From: Tessaracoccus rhinocerotis
GTDB taxonomy: Bacteria; Actinomycetota; Actinomycetes; Propionibacteriales; Propionibacteriaceae
Assembly (NCBI RefSeq): GCF_007197885.1
Contig: NZ_VKKG01000008.1
Location: 1-64,000 of the forward strand
Direction of reading: 5' to 3'
DNA: 64,000 nt
A program made the translations under genes and the position numbers. Positions 54,132 through 64,000 of the stretch are shown here, one piece after another; position 1 is the stretch's first letter, and each line of letters begins with the position of its first letter. The notes beneath the pieces were generated by a model that was not told the DNA's origin, searched no databases, and saw nothing but the letters and a program-made list of their open reading frames with translations.

Positions 54132-54893
54132 TCATCGGGGATCCGAGCCCTTCTCAACCTCGATCAGGTCCAGCAGGGCGCCCAGTTCCTCACGTGTGAG
54201 GTCGCGGGTGGTGCCGACCTTCAGGGACCCGAGGCGCACCGGACCGATGGCCACTCGCGCCAGCCTGTCGACCGGGTGGCCGACGGAGTCCATCATGCGT
54301 CGCACGATGCGGTTGCGGCCCTCGTGCAGGGTGATCGTCAGCAGGCTGCGGCCCTCACCGCGCGTCTTCAGCGACACCCGGTCCGGTCGCACCGGCCCGT
54401 CCTCGAGGGTGACGCCCTTCTCGAGGCGCTTGATGGTGCGGTTCTCGACGTTGCCGACCACCTCCGCGAGGTAGGTCTTGGGCACCTCGTAGGACGGGTG
54501 CGCCAGCTTGTGGGCGAAGTCGCCGTCGTTGGTGAGGATGATCAGGCCCTCGGTGTCGGTGTCGAGACGCCCGACGTGGAACAGCCGCTCCTTGGTGCGG
54601 GGCAGGTAGTCGCTGAGGGTCGGGCGGCCCTCCGGGTCCTCCAGGGTGGAGACCACACCGCGGGGCTTGTTGAGCAGCACGTAGAGGTGCCGGCGGGGCG
54701 GTGGGATGCGCGCGCCGTCGACCCGGATGGTGTCGCGCTCGGGATCGACGCGCATCCCCTGCTCGGTGACCACGCGCCCGTTGACCTCCACGCGTCCCTG
54801 GTCGATCATGATCTCGCTGGCGCGACGGGATGCGATCCCCGCGGCGGCGAGCACCTTCTGCAGCCTGGTGCCTTCGGGCTCGGTGGCGTTCAT
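54132..54893 (-). CDS. rluB: 23S rRNA pseudouridine synthase, RsuA/RluB family
   Basis: Makes pseudouridine in 23S rRNA. The 253-residue protein has an N-terminal S4 domain (RLQKVLAAAGIASRR) and a catalytic core with HVGRLDTDTEGLIILTNDG (catalytic Asp) and NRIVRRMMDSVG. The ATG at 54893 overlaps the scpB stop. Position after scpAB is the classic one for this gene. Exact target base is inferred. Confidence 0.94.
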   Translation of the reverse strand: MNATEPEGTRLQKVLAAAGIASRRASEIMIDQGRVEVNGRVVTEQGMRVDPERDTIRVDGARIPPPRRHLYVLLNKPRGVVSTLEDPEGRPTLSDYLPRTKERLFHVGRLDTDTEGLIILTNDGDFAHKLAHPSYEVPKTYLAEVVGNVENRTIKRLEKGVTLEDGPVRPDRVSLKTRGEGRSLLTITLHEGRNRIVRRMMDSVGHPVDRLARVAIGPVRLGSLKVGTTRDLTREELGALLDLIEVEKGSDPR

Positions 54894-55474
54894 TCGTCCT
54901 CCTGCGGGTGGTCGGAGACAGGTTGTTCCCCGACGAGCATTGTGAGCTCAGCCTCCAAGGCTACGGCGTCGGGCAGCAGCGGGGCCAAGTCGGGCAGTTC
55001 GTCCAGGGAGTCGAGGCCCAGTTTCTGCAGGAACAGGGACGTGGTGGTGAAGGTCATGGCGCCGCTGTGCGGGTCCTCGCCCGCCTCGGAGATCAGGCCG
55101 CGCACGAGCAGCGTCTTGACCACGCCGTCGACGTTGACACCGCGGATGCCTGCGATCCGGCCGCGGGTGACGGGCTGCAGGTAGGCGATCACCGACAGGG
55201 TCTCGAGCGCCGCCTGGCTGAGGCGGGAACGCTGGTCGGAGACCACCCAGGCCTCGATCACCTCGGCCAGGTCCTCAGCCGTGGCCAGGCGCCACCCGCC
55301 CGCGACGCGACGCAACTCGAAGCCGCGTTCGGTGTCCGCGTAGTGCCGGGCGATCGCCTCCAGCTCGGCCGTGACCTCGACCTCGGGGACCTCCAGCGCA
55401 GCGGCGAGATCGGCTGCGGCGACCGGTTCGGTGGCCATCAGCAACATGGCCTCCAGCGCTCTTGAAAGGCTCAT
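54890..55474 (-). CDS. scpB: segregation and condensation protein B
   Basis: A subunit of the SMC-ScpAB condensin. The 194-residue product has two winged-helix domains, with SRALEAMLLMATEPV at the start and the family motif LSVIAYLQPVTRGRIAGIRGV (in two parts) in the middle. The ATG at 55474 overlaps scpA by 4 bases (ATGA). smc itself is not in the window. Confidence 0.95.
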   Translation of the reverse strand: MSLSRALEAMLLMATEPVAAADLAAALEVPEVEVTAELEAIARHYADTERGFELRRVAGGWRLATAEDLAEVIEAWVVSDQRSRLSQAALETLSVIAYLQPVTRGRIAGIRGVNVDGVVKTLLVRGLISEAGEDPHSGAMTFTTTSLFLQKLGLDSLDELPDLAPLLPDAVALEAELTMLVGEQPVSDHPQEDE

Positions 55475-56313
55475 TCGTCCTCCGGTTCGGGAAGTTGGTC
55501 GTACTCGTCGACCTCGGGCAGTTCCGCGTCGTCGCCGGCCACCCAACGGACGTGGAGCTCGGTGAGCGCCCCGGCCTGTTCGAAGGACACCTGCCGGGCG
55601 CGGAACAGCTCCAGGATGGAGAGGAACCGCACCACCGTGGTGAGGCGGTCGCACCCGTCGACGAGGGCACGGAACGTGAGGGAGCCGGCCTCCCGCAGCC
55701 TCCGCGACACCTGCGCCACCTGGTCCACGACGCTGACGTTGGCGCCGTGCAGGTGGGTCAGCTCGACGGTGGGGACCGGTTTGGGTGTCAGGGCGGCTGC
55801 GGCGAGGCGGGCGACGTCGTCGGGCCCCACGGGCAGCTCGACCTCCGGCAGGACCGAGCGGAACTTGTCCTCCAGGCCTCCCGGGCGCCAGTGGGTGAGG
55901 CTGGCTGCGTCGATGTGGCCGGCCACCCAGTCGGCCAGCTGCTTGAAGGCGCGGTACTGCAGGAGGCGGGCGAAGAGGAGGTCGCGGGCCTCGAGGGCTG
56001 CAAGGTCCTCGGGTTCGGTGACTTCTCCCCCGGGCAGGAGGCGGGCGGCCTTGAGGTCGAGGAGGGTGGCTGCGACCAGGAGGAAGGAACTCGTCTTGTC
56101 AAGGTCCCAGACCTCGCCACCGGCCTTGACGTAGCCGATGAACTCGTCGGTGACCTGGCTGAGGGCAACAGTGGTGACGTCCAGTTCGCGGCGTCCGATC
56201 AGCTGCAGGAGCAGGTCGAACGGCCCCTCGAAGTTGTCCAGGTGGACGTCGAATCCCGCCACCTGGTCCTGGTGTTCGGGGCGGCCGTGCGACCTGCCCC
56301 GCCTGCTCCTCAC
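55471..56313 (-). CDS. scpA: segregation and condensation protein A
   Basis: Kleisin subunit that bridges SMC heads. The 280-residue product has the N-terminal LDNFEGPFDLLLQLI (Smc neck binding), DLDKTSSFLLVAATLLDLKAARLL, and a C-terminal winged helix (VVRFLSILELFRARQVSFEQ). The GTG at 56313 overlaps the stop of the small upstream gene (GTGA). Confidence 0.94.
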   Translation of the reverse strand: MRSRRGRSHGRPEHQDQVAGFDVHLDNFEGPFDLLLQLIGRRELDVTTVALSQVTDEFIGYVKAGGEVWDLDKTSSFLLVAATLLDLKAARLLPGGEVTEPEDLAALEARDLLFARLLQYRAFKQLADWVAGHIDAASLTHWRPGGLEDKFRSVLPEVELPVGPDDVARLAAAALTPKPVPTVELTHLHGANVSVVDQVAQVSRRLREAGSLTFRALVDGCDRLTTVVRFLSILELFRARQVSFEQAGALTELHVRWVAGDDAELPEVDEYDQLPEPEDE

Positions 56314-56714
56314 TGCTGGCGCAACTCTTCCACGACGGCGGATCCCTCGCCGTTCTCCGCGATGTCGGCGAGGGCCAGTGCGACGGCGGTTCGCACGAGG
56401 CGGCCACGGTCCAGCGCGAGGCCGTGGTGCCGCTTCAGGTTCAAGGTGGCGTCCTCGAGGGCGAACAGTTCCTCGGAGGAGAAGTAGACGGTGATCTTCT
56501 GGTCGTGCCGGACGCGTCCGGTGGCTGCGGGAGTCTGCGCGCCCTGCGCGGCGGCCTTCTCGCCGCCCTGGTCGGCCTCGCCGGAGGCCTCCCGGCGGGG
56601 GTCCTGCGACGGTGTGCCGACGCGCTCGGCCGCCGCCCGCTGGGCGCGGGTGGGTCGGAAGAGCTCGTTGGCGCCCGGGAGCGTCGCGCGGCCCTTCCTC
56701 ACTGGTCCTGGCAT
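56310..56714 (-). CDS. small basic protein between parA and scpA, possible ribbon-helix-helix
   Basis: A 134-residue protein. Residues 1-70 are polar, Ala/Arg/Gln-rich and probably disordered; residues 71-130 (KITVYFSSEELFALEDATLN, then LVRTAVALALADI) have a strand-helix-helix pattern like ribbon-helix-helix proteins such as ParG. It overlaps parA by 16 bases and scpA by 4, so it is made with both. A ParA-partner or condensin-loading role is inference; no database family was recognised. Confidence 0.7.
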   Translation of the reverse strand: MPGPVRKGRATLPGANELFRPTRAQRAAAERVGTPSQDPRREASGEADQGGEKAAAQGAQTPAATGRVRHDQKITVYFSSEELFALEDATLNLKRHHGLALDRGRLVRTAVALALADIAENGEGSAVVEELRQQ

Positions 56715-57631
56715 CGCTGCAGCACCTCCCGTGCGAGCTGCCGGTACGCGTCGGCGCCGGGCGAGGCGGAGGCGTAGGTGGTGATGGGCTCACCCGCGAC
56801 GGTGGTCTCGGGGAACTTCACCGTGCGGCGGATGACGGTGTGGAACACGTCCTCGCCGAACGCCTGCACGACCCGCTCGAGCACCTCGCGGGCGTGCAGC
56901 GTGCGGGAGTCGTACATGGTGCCGAGGATGCCGAGGACCTGGAGGTCCGGGTTGAGGCGGTCCGAGACCTTGGAGATGGTGTCGGTCAGCAGGGCGATGC
57001 CGCGCAGCGCGAAGAACTCGCACTCCAGCGGCATCAGCACGTAGTCGCTGGCGGTGAGGGCGTTGATGGTCAGCAGACCGAGGCTGGGCGCGCAGTCGAT
57101 GAGGATGAAGTCGTAGTCGGCGCGCAGGTGGCGCAGCACCCGCGTCAGGGTCTGTTCGCGCGCGACCTCGCTGACCAGTTGCACCTCCGCCGCGGAGAGG
57201 TCGATGTTGCTCGGGAGGATGTCCAGGTCGCGCACCGAGGTCTCCTGGATCACCTCGTCGGCGGTGAACTGCTTGCTCAGCAGCAGGTTGTAGATGCTCT
57301 TGTCCAGGGTGTGCGGGTTGACTCCCAGCCCCACCGAGAGCGAGCCCTGCGGGTCGAAGTCCACGAGCAGGACCTTGAACCCGAGCTCGGCCAGCGCCGC
57401 GCCGAGGTTGATGGTGGTGGTGGTCTTGCCCACGCCACCCTTCTGGTTGCACATCGAGATGATCTTCGCGTGCATGCGCCTGTCTGGGTCCGGCGGTGCC
57501 GGATGAGGGAAGGTCGGCAGGGGTCGCCCGGTGGGTCCCATCTCACCGGCGTCCACGAGAGTGGAGGTCCCCGGGGCGTCGGGTACCTCGAACTTCGCTG
57601 TGCCATCGCTGAACAGACCCTCTTCGGTCAC
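56699..57631 (-). CDS. ParA/Soj family ATPase
   Basis: A DNA-segregation-type ATPase of 310 residues. It has an unusual 55-residue Pro-rich N-terminal extension, then the deviant Walker A NQKGGVGKTT (about 62-71), the A' motif DFDPQGSL, and Walker B ILIDCAPSLG. The GTG at 57631 is preceded by AAGGAGG. It is the orphan ParA found upstream of scpAB in actinobacteria (like Rv1708), not the oriC ParAB; no parB or parS is adjacent. Confidence 0.9.
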   Translation of the reverse strand: MTEEGLFSDGTAKFEVPDAPGTSTLVDAGEMGPTGRPLPTFPHPAPPDPDRRMHAKIISMCNQKGGVGKTTTTINLGAALAELGFKVLLVDFDPQGSLSVGLGVNPHTLDKSIYNLLLSKQFTADEVIQETSVRDLDILPSNIDLSAAEVQLVSEVAREQTLTRVLRHLRADYDFILIDCAPSLGLLTINALTASDYVLMPLECEFFALRGIALLTDTISKVSDRLNPDLQVLGILGTMYDSRTLHAREVLERVVQAFGEDVFHTVIRRTVKFPETTVAGEPITTYASASPGADAYRQLAREVLQRCQDQ

Positions 57632-57728
57632 GGCATGCCTCCTTGTCGACTCTTGGACCACCCTAGTGCCCCACGATGCCCGCGGGCACGCGCCGTCGGC
57701 TATCGGCCCCGAGCCCGCCCGGCGAGGT

Positions 57729-58643
57729 TCACGTGGCCCGCGGATGGGCGCCGAGATAGACCTCGCGCAGGCTGTCGATCGTGACGAGGGTGTAGATCTG
57801 GGTGGTGGCCACGGAGGCGTGGCCGAGGAGCTCCTGCACCACGCGGACGTCCGCACCGCCGTCGATCAGGTGGGTGGCGAACGAGTGGCGCAGCGAGTGG
57901 GGCGAGACCTCGGTGGCGATCCCGGCCCGCCGCGCCGCGGCGCCGATCACCGCCCACGCCGACTGCCTGGACAACCGCCCTCCTCGCTGGTTGAGCAGCA
58001 GCGCGGGCTCGGCGCGTCGGGCACGCTGGGCCAGCACCGGTCGCGCCCGGACCAGGTACGCGTCGACCGCGGCGCGTGCGTAGCTGCCCAGCGGGACCAG
58101 TCGTTCCTTGCCGCCCTTGCCCAGCAGCCGCAACCCGGCGTCCTCGTCGCCCAGGACCGCGGTCAGGTCGTCGACGTCCAGGGCGCAGACCTCCGAGATC
58201 CGGGCACCGGTCCCGTAGAGCAGTTCCAGAAGCACCGAGTCGCGAAGCCCGATGACCGCCTCCCGGTCCGGCACGTCCAGGAGGTCCTGCACCTCGGCCA
58301 CCGTCAGGGCCTTCGGGAGCCGCTGCTGCAGCTTGGGCGGGTGGAGGTCGAGGGCAGGGTTGTCGGCGACGAGTCCCTCCTCGTGCGCGAAGCCGTGGAG
58401 GTTGCGCACGGACACGACGATCCGGGCCACCGACGCCCGCGCGACCTGCGTCGAGAGTTCGCGCACGAACTCGGAGAGCTCCACGGCGGTGACGTCGGCG
58501 AGCTCGTCGATCCCACGCTGCCTCAGGAAGTCCGCGTAGCGGGCGAGGTCACGCCGATACGCGGCGACGGTGTTGGCCGCGAGTCCCCGTTCGACGCGGA
58601 CGTGTCCGAGGTAGTCGGCGACGACGTCGTCCAGGTTGGCCAT
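57729..58643 (-). CDS. xerD: site-specific tyrosine recombinase XerD
   Basis: Resolves chromosome dimers at dif with XerC and FtsK. The 304-residue protein has an N-terminal SAM-like domain and the full catalytic set: Arg148 (TGARISEV), Lys176, His249-x2-Arg252 (PHSLRHSF), His275 (LGHAS) and Tyr284. It lies 97 bp upstream of parA. Position beside pyrG-Nudix matches Rv1701c, and it is not linked to mobile DNA. Confidence 0.93.
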   Translation of the reverse strand: MANLDDVVADYLGHVRVERGLAANTVAAYRRDLARYADFLRQRGIDELADVTAVELSEFVRELSTQVARASVARIVVSVRNLHGFAHEEGLVADNPALDLHPPKLQQRLPKALTVAEVQDLLDVPDREAVIGLRDSVLLELLYGTGARISEVCALDVDDLTAVLGDEDAGLRLLGKGGKERLVPLGSYARAAVDAYLVRARPVLAQRARRAEPALLLNQRGGRLSRQSAWAVIGAAARRAGIATEVSPHSLRHSFATHLIDGGADVRVVQELLGHASVATTQIYTLVTIDSLREVYLGAHPRAT

Positions 58644-58674
58644 GGCACCAGATCGTAGTCCCGCGGGCGTCGGC

Positions 58675-59426
58675 TCAGCGCAGCTGGGCCACCAGCCCGG
58701 CCAGGAGGTGGGTGATCGTGGCCGACATCTCCTCGTCGGTGATGCTCGCCCTCCCGTCGCCGGCCTGTCGGCCGTAGTCACCGAAGGAGGCGTGGTTCGC
58801 TCCGGGGACCTCGACGAACTCCGCCGCCCGGGGCAGCAGGTGGGCGGCCTCGGCGATGTCGGCCGGGGTGGACAGGCCGTCCTCGGAGCCCGCGACGCTG
58901 AGCACGGGAAGTCCGGACTGCGAGAGGTCGGCGGCGCAGTAGGAGGCGAACAGCACCAGGGCTTCCGCGTCGTCGGCGAGCATGCAGGCACGCACGCCGC
59001 CGAGCGAGTGGCCACCGACGATCCACGCCTCGACGTCGGGCGCGAGCGGCGTGAAGGAGTCGAGTCCGCGCGGGTCGAGGAAAGCGAGGTTCAGCCACGG
59101 GCGGGTGATGACGACGGTCAACCCTTGGTCGGCGACGACGCCGGCGAGCCGCGCCACGTAGGCCTCGGCCTCCACCTTGCCGCCGGGTATGAAGACCAGA
59201 CCGACGTCCCGGCCCGCGCCTCGGGCCGGCGACAGGACCAGGGCGCGCCCCTCGTCGGTGACCTCCACGGCCGGGTCTGCGGCCACGGCTGCCAGTGGCT
59301 CGGGCTCGGCCGCCCGCACGCCGGTCCCGCTCCACACGAGGATCCCCACGACCAGGAGCAGGAGCACGATCCCCAGCCCTGCCCCGACGATGGCAAGGAC
59401 ACGCCGAGGCCCGGCCCTGCGCGCGG

Positions 59427-59430
<4 letters not shown>
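58675..59430 (-). CDS. membrane-anchored alpha/beta hydrolase
   Basis: A 251-residue protein with an N-terminal transmembrane anchor ([21 protein letters not shown]) and an extracytoplasmic alpha/beta-hydrolase-fold domain. It shows the nucleophile elbow GGHSLGG, an acid in AGSEDGLS, and the His in [11 protein letters not shown]. The family resembles YdeN-like/alpha-beta hydrolase_5 members. The ATG at 59430 overlaps the Nudix gene stop. Substrate unknown. Confidence 0.85.
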
Positions 59431-61732
<2,302 letters not shown>

Positions 61733-61789
61733 TCATCGAGGACGACCTTTTAACACCATCGTTACGTCCCGGGATGACAGGATGGGAAG

Positions 61790-62818
61790 ATGCTGCCACT
61801 GGAGTTGCCCATCGACCCGATGCTCGCCAAGGGTGTCGACACGGTCCCCGTCGGGGACTTCGCCTACGAACCGAAGTGGGACGGGTACCGCTGCATCATC
61901 ATCCGCGACGGCGACGAAATGGAGTTGGGGAGCCGCGGCAAGAAGCCGCTGACGAGGTACTTCCCCGAGCTCCTGCCCGCCGTCGCGACCCTTCCGGAAC
62001 GCTGCATCGTTGACGCGGAGGTGATCCAGCGCACGGGCGAGCCCGGCGCCGAGCGCCTGTCGTGGGACATCCTCTCCCAGCGCATCCATCCTGCCGAGAG
62101 CCGCGTGCGGATGCTCTCGGGCAAGTTCCCGGCCGAGCTGGTGTGCTTCGACCTGCTGGCCCTCGGCGACGACGACTGGACGGGGCGCCCCTGGACGGAG
62201 CGTCGCGCGATGCTGGAGGAGGTGTTCGAGGCAGACCTGCACCCGAGCCTCCACCTCAGCGCCGTGACCCGGGACCCGGCCGTCGCGACGGACTGGTTCG
62301 AGCGGTTCGAGGGCGCCGGCCTCGACGGCGTCGTGGCGAAGCGCCTGGACTCCCCCTACGAGCAGGGCAGGCGCTCCATGCTGAAGGTCAAGCACAAGCG
62401 GACGGCGGAGGCCGTGGTGGTCGGCTACCGGGTCCACAAGAGCGGCGAGGGGGTCGGTTCCCTGCTGCTGGCGATGTACGGCGACGACGGCGACCTCCAC
62501 CGGATGGGAGGGATCGTCGGGTTCCCCATGAAGATGCGTCGCGAACTGCTCGACGAGCTGCAGCCGCTGGTGCTCGAGGAGGCCGACCCGTCCCTCGAGG
62601 CACCCGCCTCCCGGTTCTCCGCCGGGCGCGACCAGTCCTGGGTGCCGCTCTCGCCGGAGCTGGTGGTGGAGGTGGCTTTCGACCAGCTCGAGGGCAACCG
62701 GTTCCGGCACGCGGCGTCGTTCCTGAGGTTCCGGCCGGACCGGGAGCCGGAGTCCTGCCGGATCGAGCAGGTGGACCGCGCGATCGCCTACGACCTGGCG
62801 GAGGTGCTGGCCACCTAG
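61790..62818 (+). CDS. ATP-dependent DNA ligase, LigC-like
   Basis: A 342-residue ligase that probably acts in repair, not replication. It has the adenylated Lys29 in KWDGYR, GSRGKKPLTRYFPEL, motif IV LDGVVAKR and motif V MLKVKHKRT, followed by an OB domain. Length and layout match mycobacterial LigC. No Ku or primase gene is adjacent. It is divergent from pyrG across 93 bp and convergent with the oxidase gene, 7 bp from its stop. Confidence 0.92.
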   Translation: MLPLELPIDPMLAKGVDTVPVGDFAYEPKWDGYRCIIIRDGDEMELGSRGKKPLTRYFPELLPAVATLPERCIVDAEVIQRTGEPGAERLSWDILSQRIHPAESRVRMLSGKFPAELVCFDLLALGDDDWTGRPWTERRAMLEEVFEADLHPSLHLSAVTRDPAVATDWFERFEGAGLDGVVAKRLDSPYEQGRRSMLKVKHKRTAEAVVVGYRVHKSGEGVGSLLLAMYGDDGDLHRMGGIVGFPMKMRRELLDELQPLVLEEADPSLEAPASRFSAGRDQSWVPLSPELVVEVAFDQLEGNRFRHAASFLRFRPDREPESCRIEQVDRAIAYDLAEVLAT

Positions 62819-62825
62819 GCCGCGT

Positions 62826-64000
62826 TCACGCGAGCCCGACGCGCTCGATGAAGCCGTTGACGAACCGGTTGTCGGGGTCGAGGCTGCGGCGCAGCGCCCG
62901 GAAGTCGTCCCAGCGCGGGTACAGTGCCGCGATCCGGTCGTGGTCGGCGAAGACCTTGCCCCAGTGGGGCCGCGCAGTGGGAGGCAGGGCCGCCTCCACC
63001 TCGGGGAGCACGGCCGCGACCGCCTCGGAGTCGCGCACCCATGTGAAGTGGATCCCGACGACGTCGCCGCCGTGGGCCTCGCTCAGCCAGAGGTCGTCGC
63101 CGGCCACGGTGCGGACCTCGCAGACCTGCAAGAGGGGCGCGATCCGCGCGGACAGCGAACGGATGGCGCCGATGGCTGCGGGGAAGTCCTCCCGCGGCAC
63201 CAGGTACTCGGTCTGGATCTCCTCGCCGGCCGACGGGGTGAACTCGAGCCTGAAGTGCGGCAGCCTGGCGAACCAGGGACCCACCCGGCCGAGCTGTTCG
63301 GTGGCGGGTGCCGGGTCGATGCCAGGGATGGGGTGTCGGGCCCCGGCGGCCGCGACGATGCCGTCAAGGGGCGTCCAGGGATCGCGTCCCTGCCTGGACT
63401 TCACCCAGAGCTGGTCGACCAGGTCCGGGCTGCGCCACGTGGTGAACAGGCTGACACTGTCGCCGGCCCCGGTCAGCTCGTCCAGGTTGGCGAGCACCGC
63501 GTCCCAGGTGGCGCCCTCGTAGACGCTCTGGCGCACCTGGTAGTCGGGTTCGACGGCGAGCGTGACGTGGGTGACCACGCCCAGCGCCCCCAACGACACC
63601 ACGGCCCCCTCGAAGCTCTCGTCGCCGCGCGCGATCCTGCGATGGGTTCCGGTGCCGTCGACCAGGTCCAGTGCCACGACCTGGGTGGCGAGCGACCCGA
63701 TGCGGTCCCCCGAGCCGTGCGTGCCGGTGGCCACGGCGCCGGCGATCGAAATGTGGGGCAGGGACGCGAGGTTCGCCAGCGCCCAGCCGCGGTCCGCGAG
63801 CAGGGCGGCGATGTCGCCGTAGCGCAGCCAGCCCGGCACCCGGACGGTGCGGGCGTCGGAGTCGAACTCCACGTCGCGCTCGAGGTCGACGGGGATGCCC
63901 TGGAGGCTGATGAGGCTTTCCGGGGAGTCGGCGAGGTCGTTGAAGGAGTGCCGGGATCCGATGGCGCGCAGGCGGTGCGCCGACGTGATCAGTCCGGGCA
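62826..64000 (-). CDS. FAD-binding oxidase, D-arabinono-1,4-lactone oxidase type (5'-truncated by window)
   Basis: The C-terminal 391 residues of a flavin oxidase; the start lies beyond the right edge. Visible are the FAD-binding segment with SRHSFNDLADSPESL, the second FAD motif ISIAGAVATGTHGSG, and the ALO domain ending in FNPDN-like LDPDNRFVNGFIER. It probably oxidises a sugar lactone or alditol (L-gulono- or arabinono-lactone, xylitol oxidase). The exact substrate is unknown. In-frame GTG at 63872 is internal and not the start. Confidence 0.88.
   Translation of the reverse strand, partial: PGLITSAHRLRAIGSRHSFNDLADSPESLISLQGIPVDLERDVEFDSDARTVRVPGWLRYGDIAALLADRGWALANLASLPHISIAGAVATGTHGSGDRIGSLATQVVALDLVDGTGTHRRIARGDESFEGAVVSLGALGVVTHVTLAVEPDYQVRQSVYEGATWDAVLANLDELTGAGDSVSLFTTWRSPDLVDQLWVKSRQGRDPWTPLDGIVAAAGARHPIPGIDPAPATEQLGRVGPWFARLPHFRLEFTPSAGEEIQTEYLVPREDFPAAIGAIRSLSARIAPLLQVCEVRTVAGDDLWLSEAHGGDVVGIHFTWVRDSEAVAAVLPEVEAALPPTARPHWGKVFADHDRIAALYPRWDDFRALRRSLDPDNRFVNGFIERVGLA

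Noticed and set aside
57729-58643. XerD as part of a mobile element
   Set aside because: It has the complete core catalytic set and sits in conserved order beside parA, Nudix and pyrG, without terminal repeats or cargo.

Overview
The window is a GC-rich (roughly two-thirds G+C), gene-dense chromosomal segment of a Gram-positive actinobacterium. I infer this from the actinobacterial SOS-box consensus, and from ClgR, PafB/PafC, DUF3046 next to recA, class II ribonucleotide reductase with NrdR, HelY, Ski2-like helicase context next to TatAC, and many GTG starts with 4-nt ATGA/GTGA overlaps. The B12-dependent reductase and general gene content fit Propionibacteriaceae or relatives, but that family-level call is inference. 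No phage, plasmid, transposase or CRISPR was seen; the gene order is core chromosome and resembles several Mycobacterium tuberculosis blocks known to me (nrdR-lexA, hflX-dapF-miaA-miaB, recX-recA-DUF3046, clgR-pgsA-ftsK, leuDC-IclR-tRNA, pafBC-tatAC-helY, pyrG-Nudix-xerD, parA-scpA-scpB-rluB).

Layout. Positions 1-348 hold the promoter and leader of a ribosomal RNA operon that runs leftward out of the window. Then come nrdR-nrdJ with paired NrdR boxes (0.7-4.2 kb); a divergent SOS pair, lexA and a small membrane protein (4.3-5.6 kb); a leftward RNA/tRNA modification and cell-wall block, miaA-dapF-hflX-dinG with miaB (5.6-12.8 kb); rny, recX, recA and the recA control region with two DNA-damage promoter types (13.7-17.6 kb); and the clgR-pncC-pgsA-rimO-ftsK block, then ddl-thiL, plsC and a prolyl oligopeptidase (18.6-29.1 kb).

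From 29.2 to 42.8 kb lies branched-chain amino-acid metabolism: leuCD under a divergent IclR (NdgR/LtbR-type) regulator, citramalate synthase, leuB, and ilvBNC behind a leader peptide and transcription attenuator. It is interrupted by tRNA-Glu, tRNA-Gln, a CPBP protease, an FAH-family hydrolase and a flotillin/NfeD pair. The gene set covers pyruvate to citramalate to 2-oxobutyrate, and the first two steps of valine/isoleucine synthesis.

From 42.9 kb come a two-helix membrane protein, hisF-HIT, and a striking 270-bp array of 11 tandem hairpins. A leftward operon follows: pafB-pafC-small protein-tatA-tatC-diacylglycerol kinase-like-helY. After gluQRS and a two-domain FKBP lipoprotein comes a chromosome-maintenance operon, parA-(small protein)-scpA-scpB-rluB, next to xerD. 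The right end holds an alpha/beta hydrolase, a Nudix hydrolase, pyrG, an ATP-dependent DNA ligase (LigC-like) and the 3' part of a sugar-lactone oxidase gene.

Most interesting points: the tandem hairpin array, which leaves hisF almost no unique upstream DNA; the apparently leaderless Leu-Ile-Val leader peptide before ilvB; recA with both a PafBC-type and a LexA-type promoter while pafBC itself is in the window; the SOS-controlled small membrane protein; and the unassigned small protein between parA and scpA. No wholly new multi-gene system is evident; most of the window is conserved core genome.
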